A DNA stretch of 64,000 nucleotides, taken from the NCBI RefSeq assembly GCF_014898055.3, contig NW_023600993.1, positions 16,024,850-16,088,849 of the forward strand, given 5' to 3'. The position numbers and the translations under genes were made by a program. The notes beneath the pieces were generated by a model. The model was not told the DNA's origin, did no database searches, and saw only the letters and a list, made by a program, of their open reading frames with translations. Source of the DNA: Talpa occidentalis (lineage: Eukaryota > Chordata > Mammalia > Eulipotyphla > Talpidae). Shown in pieces: positions 11,512-24,099 of the stretch (position 1 is the first letter of the stretch; each line of letters begins with the position of its first letter).

Positions 11512-12250
11512 CCAGTTGATCAGGAAAGTCAATAGGGATTTGCAAATTTCAGGGGATGATATTTAAACAGTTCAGGGTCAGTCTTCATTACGAGACTGCA
11601 GGATGCTGACTTCCTTTCCTGGCCCTTCGAGAAACCCACATACAGCTGTATCTAGCACTGACATGTTAAAATGTTGCACAATTGTCTGTTTCATAGGAGG
11701 CAAGAAAGGCTGAGTTCAGGGAAGGCTCTGATTTGAATACTTTTATTTAAGATCATGCTCCAGGAATGACTCTTAGGTAGGCATCCTGCTGATACTCTGT
11801 GTAGTAGAAAACAGCTTTTTGAGTTGGGACTTGAGGAGATGTTTGTTGTTCTGATGCTATTTTTGTAAATAATTGAATTGTGTGACCCAGAAGTTGACAT
11901 ATACTCACTGGACAACCCACGAAGCTCTAAACTGAGTGTAACTAGGGTCTCTCAAGTTATTTATAAAACGAACACTGTATAGTTTGATACTTCAGTGTCC
12001 TAAAACAAAGAGTATTTCAGAAAATCATCCAATCTTCAAAGGACACATTAAGATAGCAAACTTTTTTAATCTTTACACCATGCTTTCTCAAAACATAACT
12101 GTCCCCCATATAATTTTTCCTTTAACTCACATAATTTTATTCTGACATAAGATACATTAATTTCCATTCTTCAAGTGACAAATCCTTTTCCTAGTGCACC
12201 TTTCATTTGGTCTGTACTCATAATCTTCAATGATAATTATCTCAACTGGA
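11512..12250. other. intergenic sequence, nothing recognised
   Basis: No gene, RNA or repeat recognised. The 74-codon minus-strand frame at 11691-11915 has no recognisable features. Confidence 0.5.
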
Positions 12251-12254
12251 AAGT

Positions 12255-12465
12255 CTTTAGGCTATTATTGTCCAATAGAACATTCTGAGATGCAGAAATG
12301 TTCTATTTCTGTGCTGTTCAATAGAGTTACCACTTGTTTCATGTAGCTGTTGAGCACTTGAAAATTGACTAGCATGATTACGACATCAAATTTTACTTTT
12401 AATTCAAATTTTATTAATTGAATAACCACAGGTAGCTAGCAAGTGGCTACCACAGTGTACTCTAT
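12255..12465. mobile_element. non-autonomous hAT-type DNA transposon remnant
   Basis: The phrases gtccaatagaaca..., gctgttgagcacttgaaaat and gctagcaagtggctaccaca match the common mammalian MITE whose ends read like ctgtccaatagaa and gtggctaccata. A local partial duplication (gttctatttctgtgctgttcaatagag) occurs at the left. The exact MER subfamily is uncertain. Confidence 0.6.
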
Positions 12466-13600
12466 AGCCCAGAGAATCAGAAAACCTGCCAGCTGAAATT
12501 AAACAAAATGTGACTAATTACCACACATTTAGATTGAAAGACATCCAAAGTGTTGAAACAGATATTTGGAGTGAAGGTAGCTTCAAATCAGAATGGTTTA
12601 ATGGAATGGTAAGTCCAATTTTCTTTCCTAGCCCAACTGTTGGTGTTTGGAAAAGACTATTAATTAAAGAGGGAAATTTACTATGAAAGCTATTTATTAG
12701 AAAATCCTGCAGAATAAAGAGAAATGTGGATGAATGTGGCTTCAGAAGGGATAGCTTCTAGTGATGATCTAGAGACATAGGCAACAGGAGAAAATGGACA
12801 GTCCTTCCTTCTGGAATATCCCATTGGGGTGAGACTCCCCCAACTGTCTTGCTTCCTGCAGGTTTCTTCCCCAAATTCCCCAAAGATTGGGCTGGCTTGG
12901 ACCACATAGTATTTCTTGTTCAGGGAAAGTCAGATCCCAAGAAATTCAGAAGTTCTATCATTAGCTTTCCTGGAAGAAACTCTCCAAAAGTCGCTACCAG
13001 AAAGAGGGAAGAAAACAAATTACACGTGCCATTTGTCCTGGATGCAGGTGGCACACTCCCTGCCTTCCAGGACAAGTGTCCAGTGTGGCAATGAGTCTGT
13101 CAGAGAGAAGAATCCCCATTCAAGAAAGATGCATGTAAGGCATTCATTCTCAAGTGGGCATTTGGGGGGCATTTACTCCTAGGAGATGCCTAAGCACCAT
13201 TACATGAGTAATTTAAAAATGTTCCCAATAAAGCGCTCAGGGTGGAGTTCTCTGGGAATCCATTGTTCTCTGGCTGCTGAAGGGGAGACAAGAGAATTTC
13301 AATAAATAATTTACATTAACTCATGAGCATTACTCATTCAGCACAATCAAGTTTAAGTCATTTGGGGGAGATATCAGTGCTCGCTGCCAAGATGGCATCT
13401 TTGCTGCAGTTTCAATATTTGATCATTGTTTTCTCATTCTGATTTTTTTTAATGATGATGTTTTGAAAGTTCCTTTCAGAGAACTACCCCTGGCAATTAT
13501 CTACAGCACTTTTACCTCAGTCCCCTGTGCTCCCTCCCCTTGGGGACTACACCTGAGTGGGTGGGGGGGGCAGCAAATATTGTTTAAAAATGAACAATGA
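12466..13600. other. intergenic sequence, nothing recognised
   Basis: Two overlapping plus-strand frames at 12849-13182 have no recognisable domain, start context or splice partners. A poly-G run lies at 13561-13571. Confidence 0.5.
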
Positions 13601-13868
13601 GGGCCTCCCTGGTGGCACAAGGGGTTAAGCACTGCACTATGAAGCAATCTGCAGCCTCTGCAGCACAACGGTTCGATCCCGGGCTGACCAGGGAGCAACC
13701 CACATGGCACAGCAGACCTCTCCTGTCTCGCCCGCTACTCCCCTCAGCAGTGTGTTTTGGTCAGTCTGTCTGTTCTGCTCCCCACTCTGGTGAATCTGTT
13801 CACTCCCCCACCTCTGTGGCCTGTACCCCAGCTGTTGTATGCATAAATAAAAATAAAATAAAAATAAA
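13601..13868 (+). mobile_element. tRNA-derived SINE, full length
   Basis: The best copy for seeing the pol III promoter: the tRNA-like head begins gggcctccctggtggcacaa, with an A-box-like tggtggcacaagggg and a clear B box ggttcgatccc near 13670-13680. The body runs through ctctcctgtctcgcccgct and ctgttctgctccccactc, and the tail is a repeated ataaaa tract. TSD not clear. Frames across it (13597-13947 and opposite-strand frames) are chance. Confidence 0.92.
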
Positions 13869-15700
13869 CCTTTGTCAGATCTGTGCCCTTTACCCCAATA
13901 AGACAGTTAACTCCAAAATCCAAACACAAGCTTTGGCGCTCAGCTGAATGGATCATTTTTCAGATTCTACCCTTGCCAAACCAAGTTCCAGATCTGTTGT
14001 CATCTTGTCTCCAAGCTTTGTTTCCTTTCTCCTTCCTTTGCACTTCTTATAAGAATGAAACTGAGCAAACAGTTTATTGAGGCCAAGGCCAAAAGGAGAA
14101 GGGGCTTGGGCAGCTGGCAAAAGCCCTAACCAGGAGAGTTAGTTTCTAAAAATCTGAACCTTCACGGAAAATATGTGAACAGCCTCTGCACACCCACGCA
14201 GACCCACGCCAGTTCTGAAGAGGCAAAATAAGAATTAGGTGTAGTCAGGCAACTTGTTAGTCTGCTTCTGAAATAAAGAAGTACTTACAATCAATTTTAA
14301 AAAATCAAAAGAGCAGAAAGGTTTTCCAAATTCAGTTTTCACAAACTTCCTCCCAACTGCAAGAACAACTCACTTAAGACTGAAAGCAATAGGCGTAATC
14401 CCTTCTAAGCTGTCAGCCACATAGCTCTTATCTCCCAATATCAAATATGCCCAAATAGCTGGGAGAATGATGCCAACTATTTACCTTTTACTTGTAGTGC
14501 TAAGAAAATTCTGAGAATTTCTAAGAGAACCCCATTATTTTGGCCACAACTTATACCACCATCTTTCCTCCCTCAAATACATTGAATATGTTAGAGTTTA
14601 ATTCACTAACACCATTTTTTGGGTAGGAATTGCATTTTATTTTAATTATATTTTTTTAATGATTTAATGTTGGTTTACAGTGCCATATGATTTAGAGATT
14701 CAGGTTCGCACATCTTCACGCCCACCTCCGAGGCACCTATAGTCCTCACTTTTATATTCAATGTTTTTTGAAGTCAAATTATAATTATGTATTAATAAAT
14801 TTTCCTAGATCCCTGTTCATAAGCTTGAGACTAGATAATCCAAACCCAGGGATCTTTAGCTCCAAGGTTCAATCAGATAGGTAGATTCTGGAAATGTCAA
14901 ATACACTTTCAATCCCACCTATTTCTTTACAAAACTAAAACACATGCACTACTGCCATCCTGCCCATCTGATTACTCTTAGGAATTTCCACCCCGGATAC
15001 CTTTACTTTTTCATATTCTTGCCAGTCTCATTACTACCAGGGAAGGGCAAAGAACATGCCACTGGTCTGGAAAGAGGCAGAGCTCCATCATTGAGTTCTC
15101 AAGTTGTACTCAGCAGGCCTGCAATGATGTATACCTCACAGGCTCTAGGGTGTTCCTCCCCCATGTATCACTGTGTCTAATCAAAGCCTGGGTGAACTCT
15201 AAATGATTCTGCTCTCTCTATTTGCTGGGAATAATGTACGGAGTCATCTACTTTGAGATTCAGGGGAAGATTGTTGTCTGTGCACGAACGAGGAATAGCC
15301 AGGAGTGACACTCAATGCTGAAGATTATTCTTATCGATCCATCTTGCAAAAAGTGAGCTTGTATACTTGGATGTCAGGAGGGACGCTGGTTCCATTTAAT
15401 CATGGAGAGAAATGTGCTTACACACCTGTCCTCAGGACAAGTCCACTGCCTTTGTGGAAAATCTAAAAGTAATGCACTGATGCAGTGACTGTGATGTTAC
15501 TGCGGAGTTTGGGGGATGTAGGGGGTAGGGAGAGAACCAATGACAATTTTTAAAAAGACATTAAACACTGTTTGCATTCTGGATTTTTTTTGTGTGTAGA
15601 TAAAGCTTTTACATTTAGGAATGATCTCATTTAGTTTTTTTATATATTAAGATTTTATTTAGATATTTTATATATTAAAACTTGTCTTAATCCTCAATCC
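13869..15700. other. intergenic sequence; possible retroelement tail near 14.65 kb
   Basis: No gene seen. The phrase gttggtttacagtgccatatg at about 14669-14689, with downstream gattcaggttc, resembles L1 3'-UTR or LTR tails seen in other laurasiatherians, but I could not assign it. Confidence 0.4.
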
Positions 15701-16289
15701 CAAGATACACTAATTGAAAAAGCACAGGAGTCTTTTCCCCTCTCTATGGCTGTGGCTGAGAAAGGTCACATTCCAGCAGGCTGCCCATTCAATGTCCTGT
15801 AGATATCTCCAAGCCCTGTGGAAATGTTATCACATCCTCCTTCCTCTACATTGTTCATTCCCTTCAGGCTAGCAAAGCAGCAACTGAGGCTCAGGTTCAG
15901 AAACTGAGGCAAGTTCTAATCATACCTAAATTCCTAAGTTCTTGTCCAGACTTGGCAAGAACTATTGGCAATTGGTCACATACTGCTATGTAAATTCACT
16001 CAGCCTCCGTTATCTTTCAACTTTCGAAGTTGGTTCAGTTTTCTTTCTCACTGAATCTCAAGTTCTGCATGCATGTAATTATTTACTGCGTGTTCAATCT
16101 TTTAGTAATGTTTTTCTCTAATCCTTACCCCCCCAAAAAAAGCTTTCCTTTCATGCTTTTTTTTTTTTTTTGTCTTTAGTCAGATTTTTTGAAATGACAT
16201 TGACAAGATATTGGACACTGCCTTCTAATCTTCAATTTTCAACTCTTATCAATATCCAAAAATCTAAATTGTATCTTCAACACACCAGT
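15701..16289. other. intergenic sequence, nothing recognised
   Basis: Homopolymer runs (poly-A near 16134, poly-T near 16160) only. Confidence 0.45.
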
Positions 16290-16700
16290 CAAACTTCTTG
16301 TACAAAGGTAACCTTTTCTTGAAGTCATGTTCCAATTATATGCCTAACTCCTTAGCCATCAGGTTTACCCTCAAAGTGGACACAATTTTGCTTCTGGAAT
16401 GTTTCTCCTCCTTTTTGACACTATGCTATCAGTTCCAGCTGGTTTACTATTTCTTGAATAAATTCACATGTATATTTTCTGTTTTCAGAAGTTTCTTTTT
16501 CTCACCTGGATGCCTCTCTTTGCATCTGATTTCTCATATTTTCACACTCTGAGCAATTCCATGCATGCCATTGGCTCCTCCTGTTCTAGACATCTCTCAG
16601 AAATTGCCTTTTTCATTTACTTCATGCTTTTCCCGAAATTCAGCTCTTCAAATTTTCTCTCAACCTGCCTTCTCGTGCATTTCTTCTCATAGTTAGAGGC
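16290..16700 (+). mobile_element. possible L2 fragment
   Basis: Pyrimidine-rich, with L2-like phrasing (ttgcctttttcatttacttc..., cacctggatgcctctctttg). Strongly diverged. Two overlapping plus frames (16298-16692) show only hydrophobic and Ser-rich chance sequence. Confidence 0.3.
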
Positions 16701-16805
16701 AAAGCTCTCAGCCAGTTGTCTCATGCAATTCCTAGAGTCATGCATAAATCCTTTTTCTTAATCTTCACATTCAATACTGCACAGATTTCCAGTTTTGTAA
16801 AACAC

Positions 16806-17107
16806 ACCTCCTCTTTCTTTTTTTTTTATTCTTTTTTTATTTTAAGATTTATGTATTTATTTATTTATACAAGCACTTGGTACAGTCAGAAGTGCGGGAG
16901 GGTGAGAGAATTCACCAGAGCAGGGAACAGAACAGGCAGACTGATGAACTACACTGCTGAGGGGAGCAGCGGGTGCAGCAGGAGAGGTCTGCGTGCCATG
17001 TGGGACCCCCGCCCAGTGGCTGGGGATCAAACCGGTGCTGTAGAGGCTGCAGGCAGCTTTGCAACCCAGCACTCAACCGCTGTGCCACCAGGGAGGCCCA
17101 CCTCCTC
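16806..17107 (-). mobile_element. tRNA-derived SINE, 'gtacagtcagaag' subfamily
   Basis: The body is about 16815-17098 on the minus strand, with tail aagatttatgtatttattta and head ending ggaggccc. A 9-bp TSD (cacctcctc) is seen at the left flank (about 16806-16814) and at 17099-17107. It lacks a few bases in the caccagag..caggg region relative to the 11.2-kb copy. Confidence 0.9.
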
Positions 17108-17514
17108 GATTTTCAAGGGTCTCTTGCCTGGAAACGGGATTATTAAAAATGTTTCCTGAATTACCTCAGTGTTAATCTTATCCTCACTAATATTAACCTG
17201 ATACTGCTTCCAGATATGGTCATCATCTACATAATTTATATAATCATATTAATATATATAACCCATAGAGAAAAAATGCTGTACCTCACCAGTACCATTT
17301 ACGAGGCAGACACAGATATTTTACATTTCATCATGGCAAATTTTTCACAGATAATATAGTGATTTGTACGAACAGAGTAATTATATTAAAGCAATTTTTC
17401 CAATGTATGGGGAATAGTGATTTTAAAAAAGGAGTGTCTTTTACTCATTTGCACACAGTTGCCACATAAAATAGCTGGGCCTAAGGATAGTTTGCATTGT
17501 TGACTTTATCTGGT

Positions 17515-17790
17515 TAGGCCTTCATTCCTGTTGCTTGTAGGATGAGATTCTAAAGTCCTGAGCAATTTGTACAAGGCCCTCAACTCTCTGGCCCAACTTT
17601 CCCCAGGTACATCTTTCATCATCAGCTTGTATCTGAATTCCACTGTGAGGACTTGGTGTCTTAACTGTTTTACCTATTCTAAGTCTCTCCACAACCTCCC
17701 CTCTCTAACTGCTTATCAAAGTGTAAATCAAAATTAATCTTTATGATAAGATACTCCTCAATAGCAAAGGTTCATTTCTCCAACAAAGCA
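17515..17790 (+). mobile_element. L2 LINE fragment
   Basis: Shows the L2 3' region: tgtaggatgagattctaaag, caaggccctcaactctctgg and a cacctc/cctcc-rich continuation. Moderately diverged. Confidence 0.6.
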
Positions 17791-17889
17791 TTTATAATAG
17801 CATTATAGCAGTATACAATTGTCCAGAATGATGTGGATGGTTGGACTTAAAACATAGGTTAGACCATATAAAATTGTCATCAAAAAGAT

Positions 17890-18150
17890 GGTGAAGCAAG
17901 TATGAAGCAATACTTGAAGCCATCCACAGCCTCTGCAGCATGAGTTCAACCCCCGTCTGGCCAGCGAGCCACCTACATGGTGAAGCAGACCTCTCCTGTC
18001 TTGCCCGCTGCTCCCCTCAGCAGTGTATTTCAGTCAGTCTGCCTGTTCTGTTTCCCACTCTGTCTCTGGTGGATCCTCTTACCCTCCCCCCATCTCTGGT
18101 CTGTACCCCAGCTCTTGCATGCATAAATAAATCTTTAAAAAAAAAAAAGG
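17890..18150 (+). mobile_element. tRNA-derived SINE, degraded 5' end
   Basis: From gtgaagcaagtatgaagc through cagcctctgcagcatgagtt (B-box region mutated to gagttcaaccccc), ctctcctgtcttgcccgct and the tail gcatgcataaataaatcttt plus poly-A at 18134-18148. The first few tRNA-like bases are lost or changed. Confidence 0.88.
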
Positions 18151-19950
18151 GATGGGTTATCTGAAATTGTCAAAAGTTGACCAACATTGTTTTTCTATTT
18201 GTAAATGAAGCCATCTTTAATATATTTTTTATTTCTCCATTAAACCAGGAATCTGCTTTTGTGTGGCCCTTGATCCTAAAATGGTTTTCATACTTTAAAT
18301 GGCTGTATAAAATAATAAAAAATAAGAACTTGAGGAACAGATTGTATGTGACCTACAAAGTCTAGACTACTTACATCTGGACAATATAAGGAAAAGTTTG
18401 CAGACTTGCATTAAACCATTACCAACTTGGGGTAGCTCTTTGTGGTCTCAATATAGAGCATAGTGTTTAGGACGCTCTCCGTGTTCCAAAAATGCTTTTC
18501 AAACTGAACTAAATGACTGATGTACTTCCTGAGGAAAAAATGTAGAATGAGAATGATCTGAATTTTTTGTTTGTGTTGTTGATGAAGTTTGGAAAGACAG
18601 GAAACACAAATTTCACTATTTTGGCCACATTTTGGAACTCACCCAAACTCAAAAATCTATGACCAAGAACATTATATTGTCAACGATCTGAAGTAAGTGT
18701 TTAGATCATTCTGCTTCCAGCAACAGGGCCACTAGGTCAGAGTTAACCATCAGTAATGCAAATAACTTCTAGAAGGAACTAGGGGTGGTGGTGGAGAGAG
18801 TGTGTGTGACATAGGATTGCTATTAGATTGAACATTTGTTGACATTAGAAGTCTTTGAAGAAAATCTCTCCCTAAACGGTATCATTGCAAAGTGCTTAAG
18901 AAACTTGACTGAAAGCCCAAGCACTTCATCACTGGCCACATTCCCACTGAAGAAATGATCTAGAAAAGATTGCTCTTAAATCAAGAAATGTGAACTTATC
19001 CTTGGCAGCCACAAGTCAGGGAAGAAAAATTTTGCTTGAAACAACAGCCCTTCCTGTAGTTTGTACACTCACTTTTTTCCCCTAGCTTTTGCTTTTATGT
19101 TTGATATATCTTGAGAGCTAAAAGAAAAGGGATCTTTTTGCTATAGCTTTTTGAAAATGGGGTCTTCTGAAACAGTTTAGTGCATTAAATCCATCCCCTC
19201 AGTTAATCTCAAAAGGTATTGTTGTTGGTATTTTCACCACTACATTTACGAACTGCTTTGGAAATGTAGAATTAGCGAAACACTCATTTCCTGTTTTAGT
19301 TTGCTGCCATATCACAGCTGTGCTCGATTAAGGCTTTTTGAAAAGCAGCAGACAGAAAACAATGCCTTTTCCTGTATTCTTTATAATTCCTTGAAATAAA
19401 TAAACCTAAGACTTTCTATTGGAACCCCTCCCCCAATGCTTTTAGATTTATAGACATATTAAAGCACCATTTCTAAGCAATAGAAAAACAGCACATTTTT
19501 TACTAACCAGCATGGTCTAAGGATGCATTTTATTTTCAACTATATCCCACATTTGCTAGTTTCTTGCTGAACTTAACTGCCAAGTGAAGTCATTTCTAAT
19601 TTACCATGAAAAGCCTTTTCATGTTGCAAATACAACAGTGTTGCAGGATTAGGTATACAAAGCAGAATATTCCACAAAAAGGTACTAAGTATGAGAAATT
19701 CGAAGGTAGCTAAACTCTCTCTAGATTTAGGAAATTTTCCAAAATTTTAGACTATGGCTATCTCTTAGCTTTGTTTGGCTCTATTCCTCCCTCATGGTGG
19801 TGTACAACCGTCCACGAAAACTTTCTAAAACACAGATGTAACAATGTCACCGCCCCCATGTTATCAGTACGTTAGAGTACTAATTATGAACTTTGGATCG
19901 ACACCAAAATCTCCTGAAAAGCTTTCAAAGTATGTACATAGGCCCCTTCA
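18151..19950. other. intergenic sequence, no recognised repeat
   Basis: About 1.8 kb with no SINE, L1 or clear old repeat. The block around 19,290-19,400 reads like constrained non-coding sequence, but that is an impression only. Confidence 0.4.
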
Positions 19951-19954
19951 TCCC

Positions 19955-20085
19955 AAAAGGGTCTAGGTTATTGGGTCTCAATTGGGGATATGGACATCTG
20001 CATTTCTATAAAGCACTGGGAGATTCTGAAACACAAAACCCAAACAATCACTGGACCATAGAACAAGAGCCAAATTTTTAAGCTG
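19955..20085. mobile_element. possible MER5-like DNA transposon remnant
   Basis: The phrases gggtctcaattgggga and catctgcatttctataaagcac followed by gggagattctgaaacac parallel MER5-type sequence (ctgcatttctaacaagc..., gtgattctgatgcac). Confidence 0.4.
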
Positions 20086-20351
20086 ATGTATAAGACTTCA
20101 CAGTTGACCCACATGTTTAAAATGCAATGAGTGGATTTAGAACTTATTTTCACTGATTTCTGAGCAGAATTTATAGTATTGATTACTCCTAATGACAGAC
20201 AACATCCTTTCCCCTTAGCATTCAGATAGCATTTTTCTTCTTTTTATTTCCTTCCTTTTTGATTTTATCTCTTTTTCTTTGAATTTGTAAAATATTGATG
20301 ATATTGGAAAGCCCAGGATCCCCTCTGAGGTGGCTTCTATCATCAATCTAT

Positions 20352-20416
20352 GTATTTTCCCTGGGTCATGTATAGCACATTTCTTAATAACATTTCTTAT
20401 TTTCCCTGGGTCATCC
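20352..20416. repeat. short local duplication
   Basis: The block tattttccctgggtcat occurs twice, about 46 bp apart (about 20353 and 20399), with catttctta also duplicated between the copies. Confidence 0.75.
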
Positions 20417-20434
20417 TGTGCCTTCAGTCACCCT

Positions 20435-20625
20435 GGTGGTTAAGAGCGTGGACCCTGGGGTGGTTTGTATTGGTTTTTATTATTTACTAACCTTTCTGGA
20501 CCTTTATTTTCTCATCTATAGAGTAGGAATAACAGTTGTATCTACATCAAAGGGTTATTGTTACGATTTAAGGAGTACTGGCAATCCACTTAAAATAAGA
20601 TGAGATTTAAATAACACTTGGAATC
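20435..20625 (+). mobile_element. MIR SINE
   Basis: Ordered MIR features: tggtggttaagagcgtggac at the tRNA-like 5' end, then tttactaacctttctgg, tttctcatctatagagtagg, and caaagggttattgttacgat. Good match over most of its length. Confidence 0.85.
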
Positions 20626-20679
20626 CTTAGTATTATTGTGTTTATATTGGTAACTCACTAATAATTCTTTCAACTCCAA

Positions 20680-21525
20680 ACCCCCCTCCTGAGTCCATCA
20701 ACTACCATGTCCATCTGTCTATTTGACATTTCCACTCAGAGGTGATACAGCTTCAAAAACTCAACGCTGCTTAAACCTGTTCTTCTCTGCCTGTCCTAGT
20801 TTGCACCTTGAGATTCACAGCTCACCTAACTACCACCAACCCCAGTGCACTGTTTAAGTTGAGAAAAATAGAAATCTGACAACTTTCTATTTTTTTCCAC
20901 ATCAAATCCATCATCAAGTCCTGTTAACTGCAGATCCTTTTATGATCAAATTCACTTACTTCTCTTGACTGTCACTTGTCAGAACCCTATATCAAACCAC
21001 TTAACCTTATTACTGGCCTTTGACTCTTAAGTTATATTCCATATCCATTCTCTATTCTATACTTTAGTGATAGTAAGCTTTCTAAATCATGTCCATGACT
21101 ATCTAAAGATGCCCAGTGGCTTCTCATTGCCTTCAGAATGAATTAGATGCCTTTGTCATGGCTAACACTTTCTTTCAGGGTCTCCTTCAGGCACCTCACA
21201 AATCTAATTCTATATCACTTCCCACACTTGCATCACCTCCTTGGTCTTTGAATAGTTGAATGATTTCCCCTCTGCCTGGAACAAGTTATTACCCACCAAT
21301 ATGCCTCAGTTAGGATGTAGTTTCTCCAGACAACTCTTAACATAAAAGGTCTCCATTAGGTACTCTTTCTCAGGTGCCCCAAGATACCTGCTATACGTAT
21401 CCCATTGTCTATAATGGTTACTTCTCCTAAAATATTACTATGAAAGTACAAGTTTATCTTTCTATTCATAGCAATTAGCAAATTTCCTGACACATAGTAA
21501 ACATTCAAAAAATGTGACAAATATA
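20680..21525 (+). mobile_element. L2 LINE fragment
   Basis: A long L2 3' portion: gcccagtggcttctcattgc, cttcagaatgaattagatgc, cctctgcctggaacaagtta, then ccagacaactcttaac and the typical end ttcctgacacatagtaaaca. It lies directly after the MIR. Confidence 0.85.
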
Positions 21526-22039
21526 GGAATTGCTAAATATGCAAAGACAAAAATCCCTTATCACACACCTCAGATTTCATCTGTGTCAAAACTTGGTTCT
21601 ATTCATAGCTATAAGACTCAATGTGATTGTTTTTATTCTAATATAATTTCAAAGTTCTAAAACAAGTAACATCTGTAAAGTACATCAATTTCTGTGTTCT
21701 CATTTTTTAACATACCAGATGTATTATGGAAAATTTATTTGAAAAAATAGGGTTCCTAAATCCTGTAAGTATTGTGCCCTTGGGTATTCATCCTAAACCT
21801 TCCCTGATTGTGGGTAACCACAGTATCTTTGACATTAATCTGAGCATGTTATGAGAGTTTCAGTTCTTTCTGATTTTTAGTTTTTGGCCCAGTGAGACTG
21901 GAATCTGAATTTTGTTGATTCTAATATCAACAAAACAAGTACCTTATTTTAAAAGGAAAATGAATCAAAATACATGAAATGAACATATGGGGAAGACAGT
22001 ACTTAAAATTTCAGAGTATTAGTGCTTATAAAAGATAAA

Positions 22040-22185
22040 AATGATAGAAGAGATTTTAAATATCACCAAGTTTGTCCATTCTGTACATTAAGAGAGCGAC
22101 ACTTAGGGAGGTTAGGTGACTGATCACAAATCACCAAGCCATTTATTAGAGATCTGGATTTGAATTTGTTCAAACATGAGGAATC
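22040..22185 (-). mobile_element. MIR SINE fragment
   Basis: Reverse-oriented MIR middle: gacacttagggaggttaggtg, actgatcacaaatcaccaag and gagatctggatttgaattt parallel the gaggttaagtaact..gtcacacagc..ggattcgaac order of MIR. Confidence 0.65.
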
Positions 22186-22639
22186 TCTGCTTGTATGACT
22201 TAAGAGGACTTTTACATAAAACTTCAGGACTATAAATTTCTTCTAGGCAAGTGATTGATTACTAAGGAAGATTCACAGATAACACTGACCATGAAGGTGT
22301 TGAAGAAATTACCAATTGTTATCATTTTTCATATGTCATGTCTACTTTTAAGCAATTTATCAAACTTGAGGTCAATATATACTTTCAGGTGGGATTGAGA
22401 GAGATAACTTAGTGGCTTAGACTAAGGAGAAGAACAATATTGTTGCAAGGAAAAAACAAAAGAACATACAAGAAAAAGTCCAAAAACATTTTGGAAAAAT
22501 TTGAAGATTCCTTATGCAAAATACATTGTTCATTTTTATCTATTATAGTTCTCTTTATAATCTTGATTCCCTATACTTCTAAAGAAAAGAGATAATTAGT
22601 TATGATGGGGAAAATATATATGTACACACACATGCTAGT

Positions 22640-23070
22640 ATTGCTTTACTCATCTCATAAAACTGAAGACTACAATAGTCAGTGCACATTAGAATTTTTA
22701 TGTCAATTCCTGCCTAGACCACATGTGTCTTTCAGATGGTCCCCCATTCTAGGTCTCTCTCTGACCCAGGATATTCTCTATTCTAGCACCAGGCTTCTTT
22801 GCCTGACTGGCAAGTTTATCTATTCTCCGATCCCAAATTACCTCATTTTCTCTCAATATTCCACTCCCCCACTCCTCTTACCTACCACACCTTCAGTGCA
22901 ATTAAACTCACACTCCCTTCCTCGGTCATGCCATCATTTCCTGAACATATTTCACACTTTTCATAAACTCCTGTCTGAAAACACTGCTTCCAGCTCTTCA
23001 AGAAAATCATCCAGGAGACCTCAGAGAATAGCTTTAGCTCAATGCACTGTCATAAAGATTTCCTAGTCTT
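22640..23070 (+). mobile_element. possible diverged L2-type fragment
   Basis: Pyrimidine-rich stretch with L2-like style (ccaggcttctttgcctgac, cattccactcccccactcc). It contains a 154-codon frame (22602-23066) that is Ser/Leu/Pro rich with no recognised domain; I treat it as a chance frame. Confidence 0.3.
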
Positions 23071-23760
23071 TGAAAGTCTCATTCCTGGCGTTTCAGAACC
23101 ATCTCCACCTCTTAAAAACAGATTCACATTGAACAACTCAAGATACTACTGAAAAAAAAATCCTGAATGTGGGGAAACATATTTCCATTGAAGGATACCT
23201 CTAATTCAGTTTCCCAATTGAGCTCATTATCACTATAGGCTGAATCTCTGGGGCATCAACTTAGAATCAGAAGGCTTAGGCAGTATAAGATTAGAACAGG
23301 ATGTGAGGACATTCAAGAGTTTTAATTTCACTGTCAGTTTAGCCAGATTCATTTTTCTCCACCATAGGCAGTCACAGTGCAAATCCTTGTGTTCAGCACT
23401 TATCTTTGGGCAGAGTTTTCAAGGCTCTGCCAGTGTCTTCTCTGACTGCTCATCTCCCTCACTTCCAGAATGGGACCATACTCTCTCTTCAGTCATGTTT
23501 ACCTATCCACTCATATTTCAGCTTAGTGTCACTGACCTGGAAGCCAGTCTCTTGAAGGTTTTATATTTCAGCTTTGAAAATGTTTATTTTCAAATTCAAA
23601 GGGGGAGAGTTTTGTTGTCCTATGTTTTAACTTCTGAAAATTCTTTTCCCCATAAAATGGCCTAGCAGTATGAGTATATTTATCAAATTTGTATTATAGT
23701 TATAGATGTGTCTTCAGAGCGATTATATGACCTCATTTGAATATAACTATTTTATATAAG
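23071..23760. other. intergenic sequence with one unassigned open frame
   Basis: A 120-codon frame (23303-23665, +) shows no recognisable domain and no Kozak or splice support. No repeat recognised. Confidence 0.4.
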
Positions 23761-23764
23761 AGAT

Positions 23765-23985
23765 AACTGCAAAAAACATTGCTGGTAGGGAGAAGTATTC
23801 ACTTCTAGGATATAAAATAATATAGCCAATTTAGAAGACAATTTGGCAGTTTGTTATAACCTGGACATACACTATCTCACAGGACAATGTATCAATCATG
23901 TTCCAAGTATCTACCCAAATGATTTGAAAATTTATGTCCATATAAAACTATGCATATGAATATGCATAGTAGTTATGGTAATAAC
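23765..23985 (+). mobile_element. old L1 ORF2 fragment
   Basis: Diverged L1: tttggcagtttgttataac, ctacccaaatgatttgaaa, tttatgtccatataaaac and the tagttatggtaataactag end follow the order of the L1 ORF2 3' region. Confidence 0.65.
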
Positions 23986-24099
23986 TAGTCTAGTGCCAAT
24001 GTGTTTCTTTTGTTTTTTTTGCTGAGCTGATACTCAGTCTCTCCATTTGCATGTGACCAGATTTAATCAAGGAAATACAAGCAAATTGGTGTGGTCCTT

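Noticed and set aside
13601..13700. A functional tRNA gene
   Set aside because: The B box is good, but the sequence is the head of a dispersed SINE and does not fold as a complete cloverleaf; 14 copies exist in the window.
22602..23066. 154-codon open frame
   Set aside because: Ser/Leu/Pro-rich, no domain, no splice or promoter context, in pyrimidine-rich and possibly L2-derived sequence.
23303..23665. 120-codon open frame
   Set aside because: No recognisable family, no supporting signals; the length is not exceptional for 64 kb of six-frame sequence.
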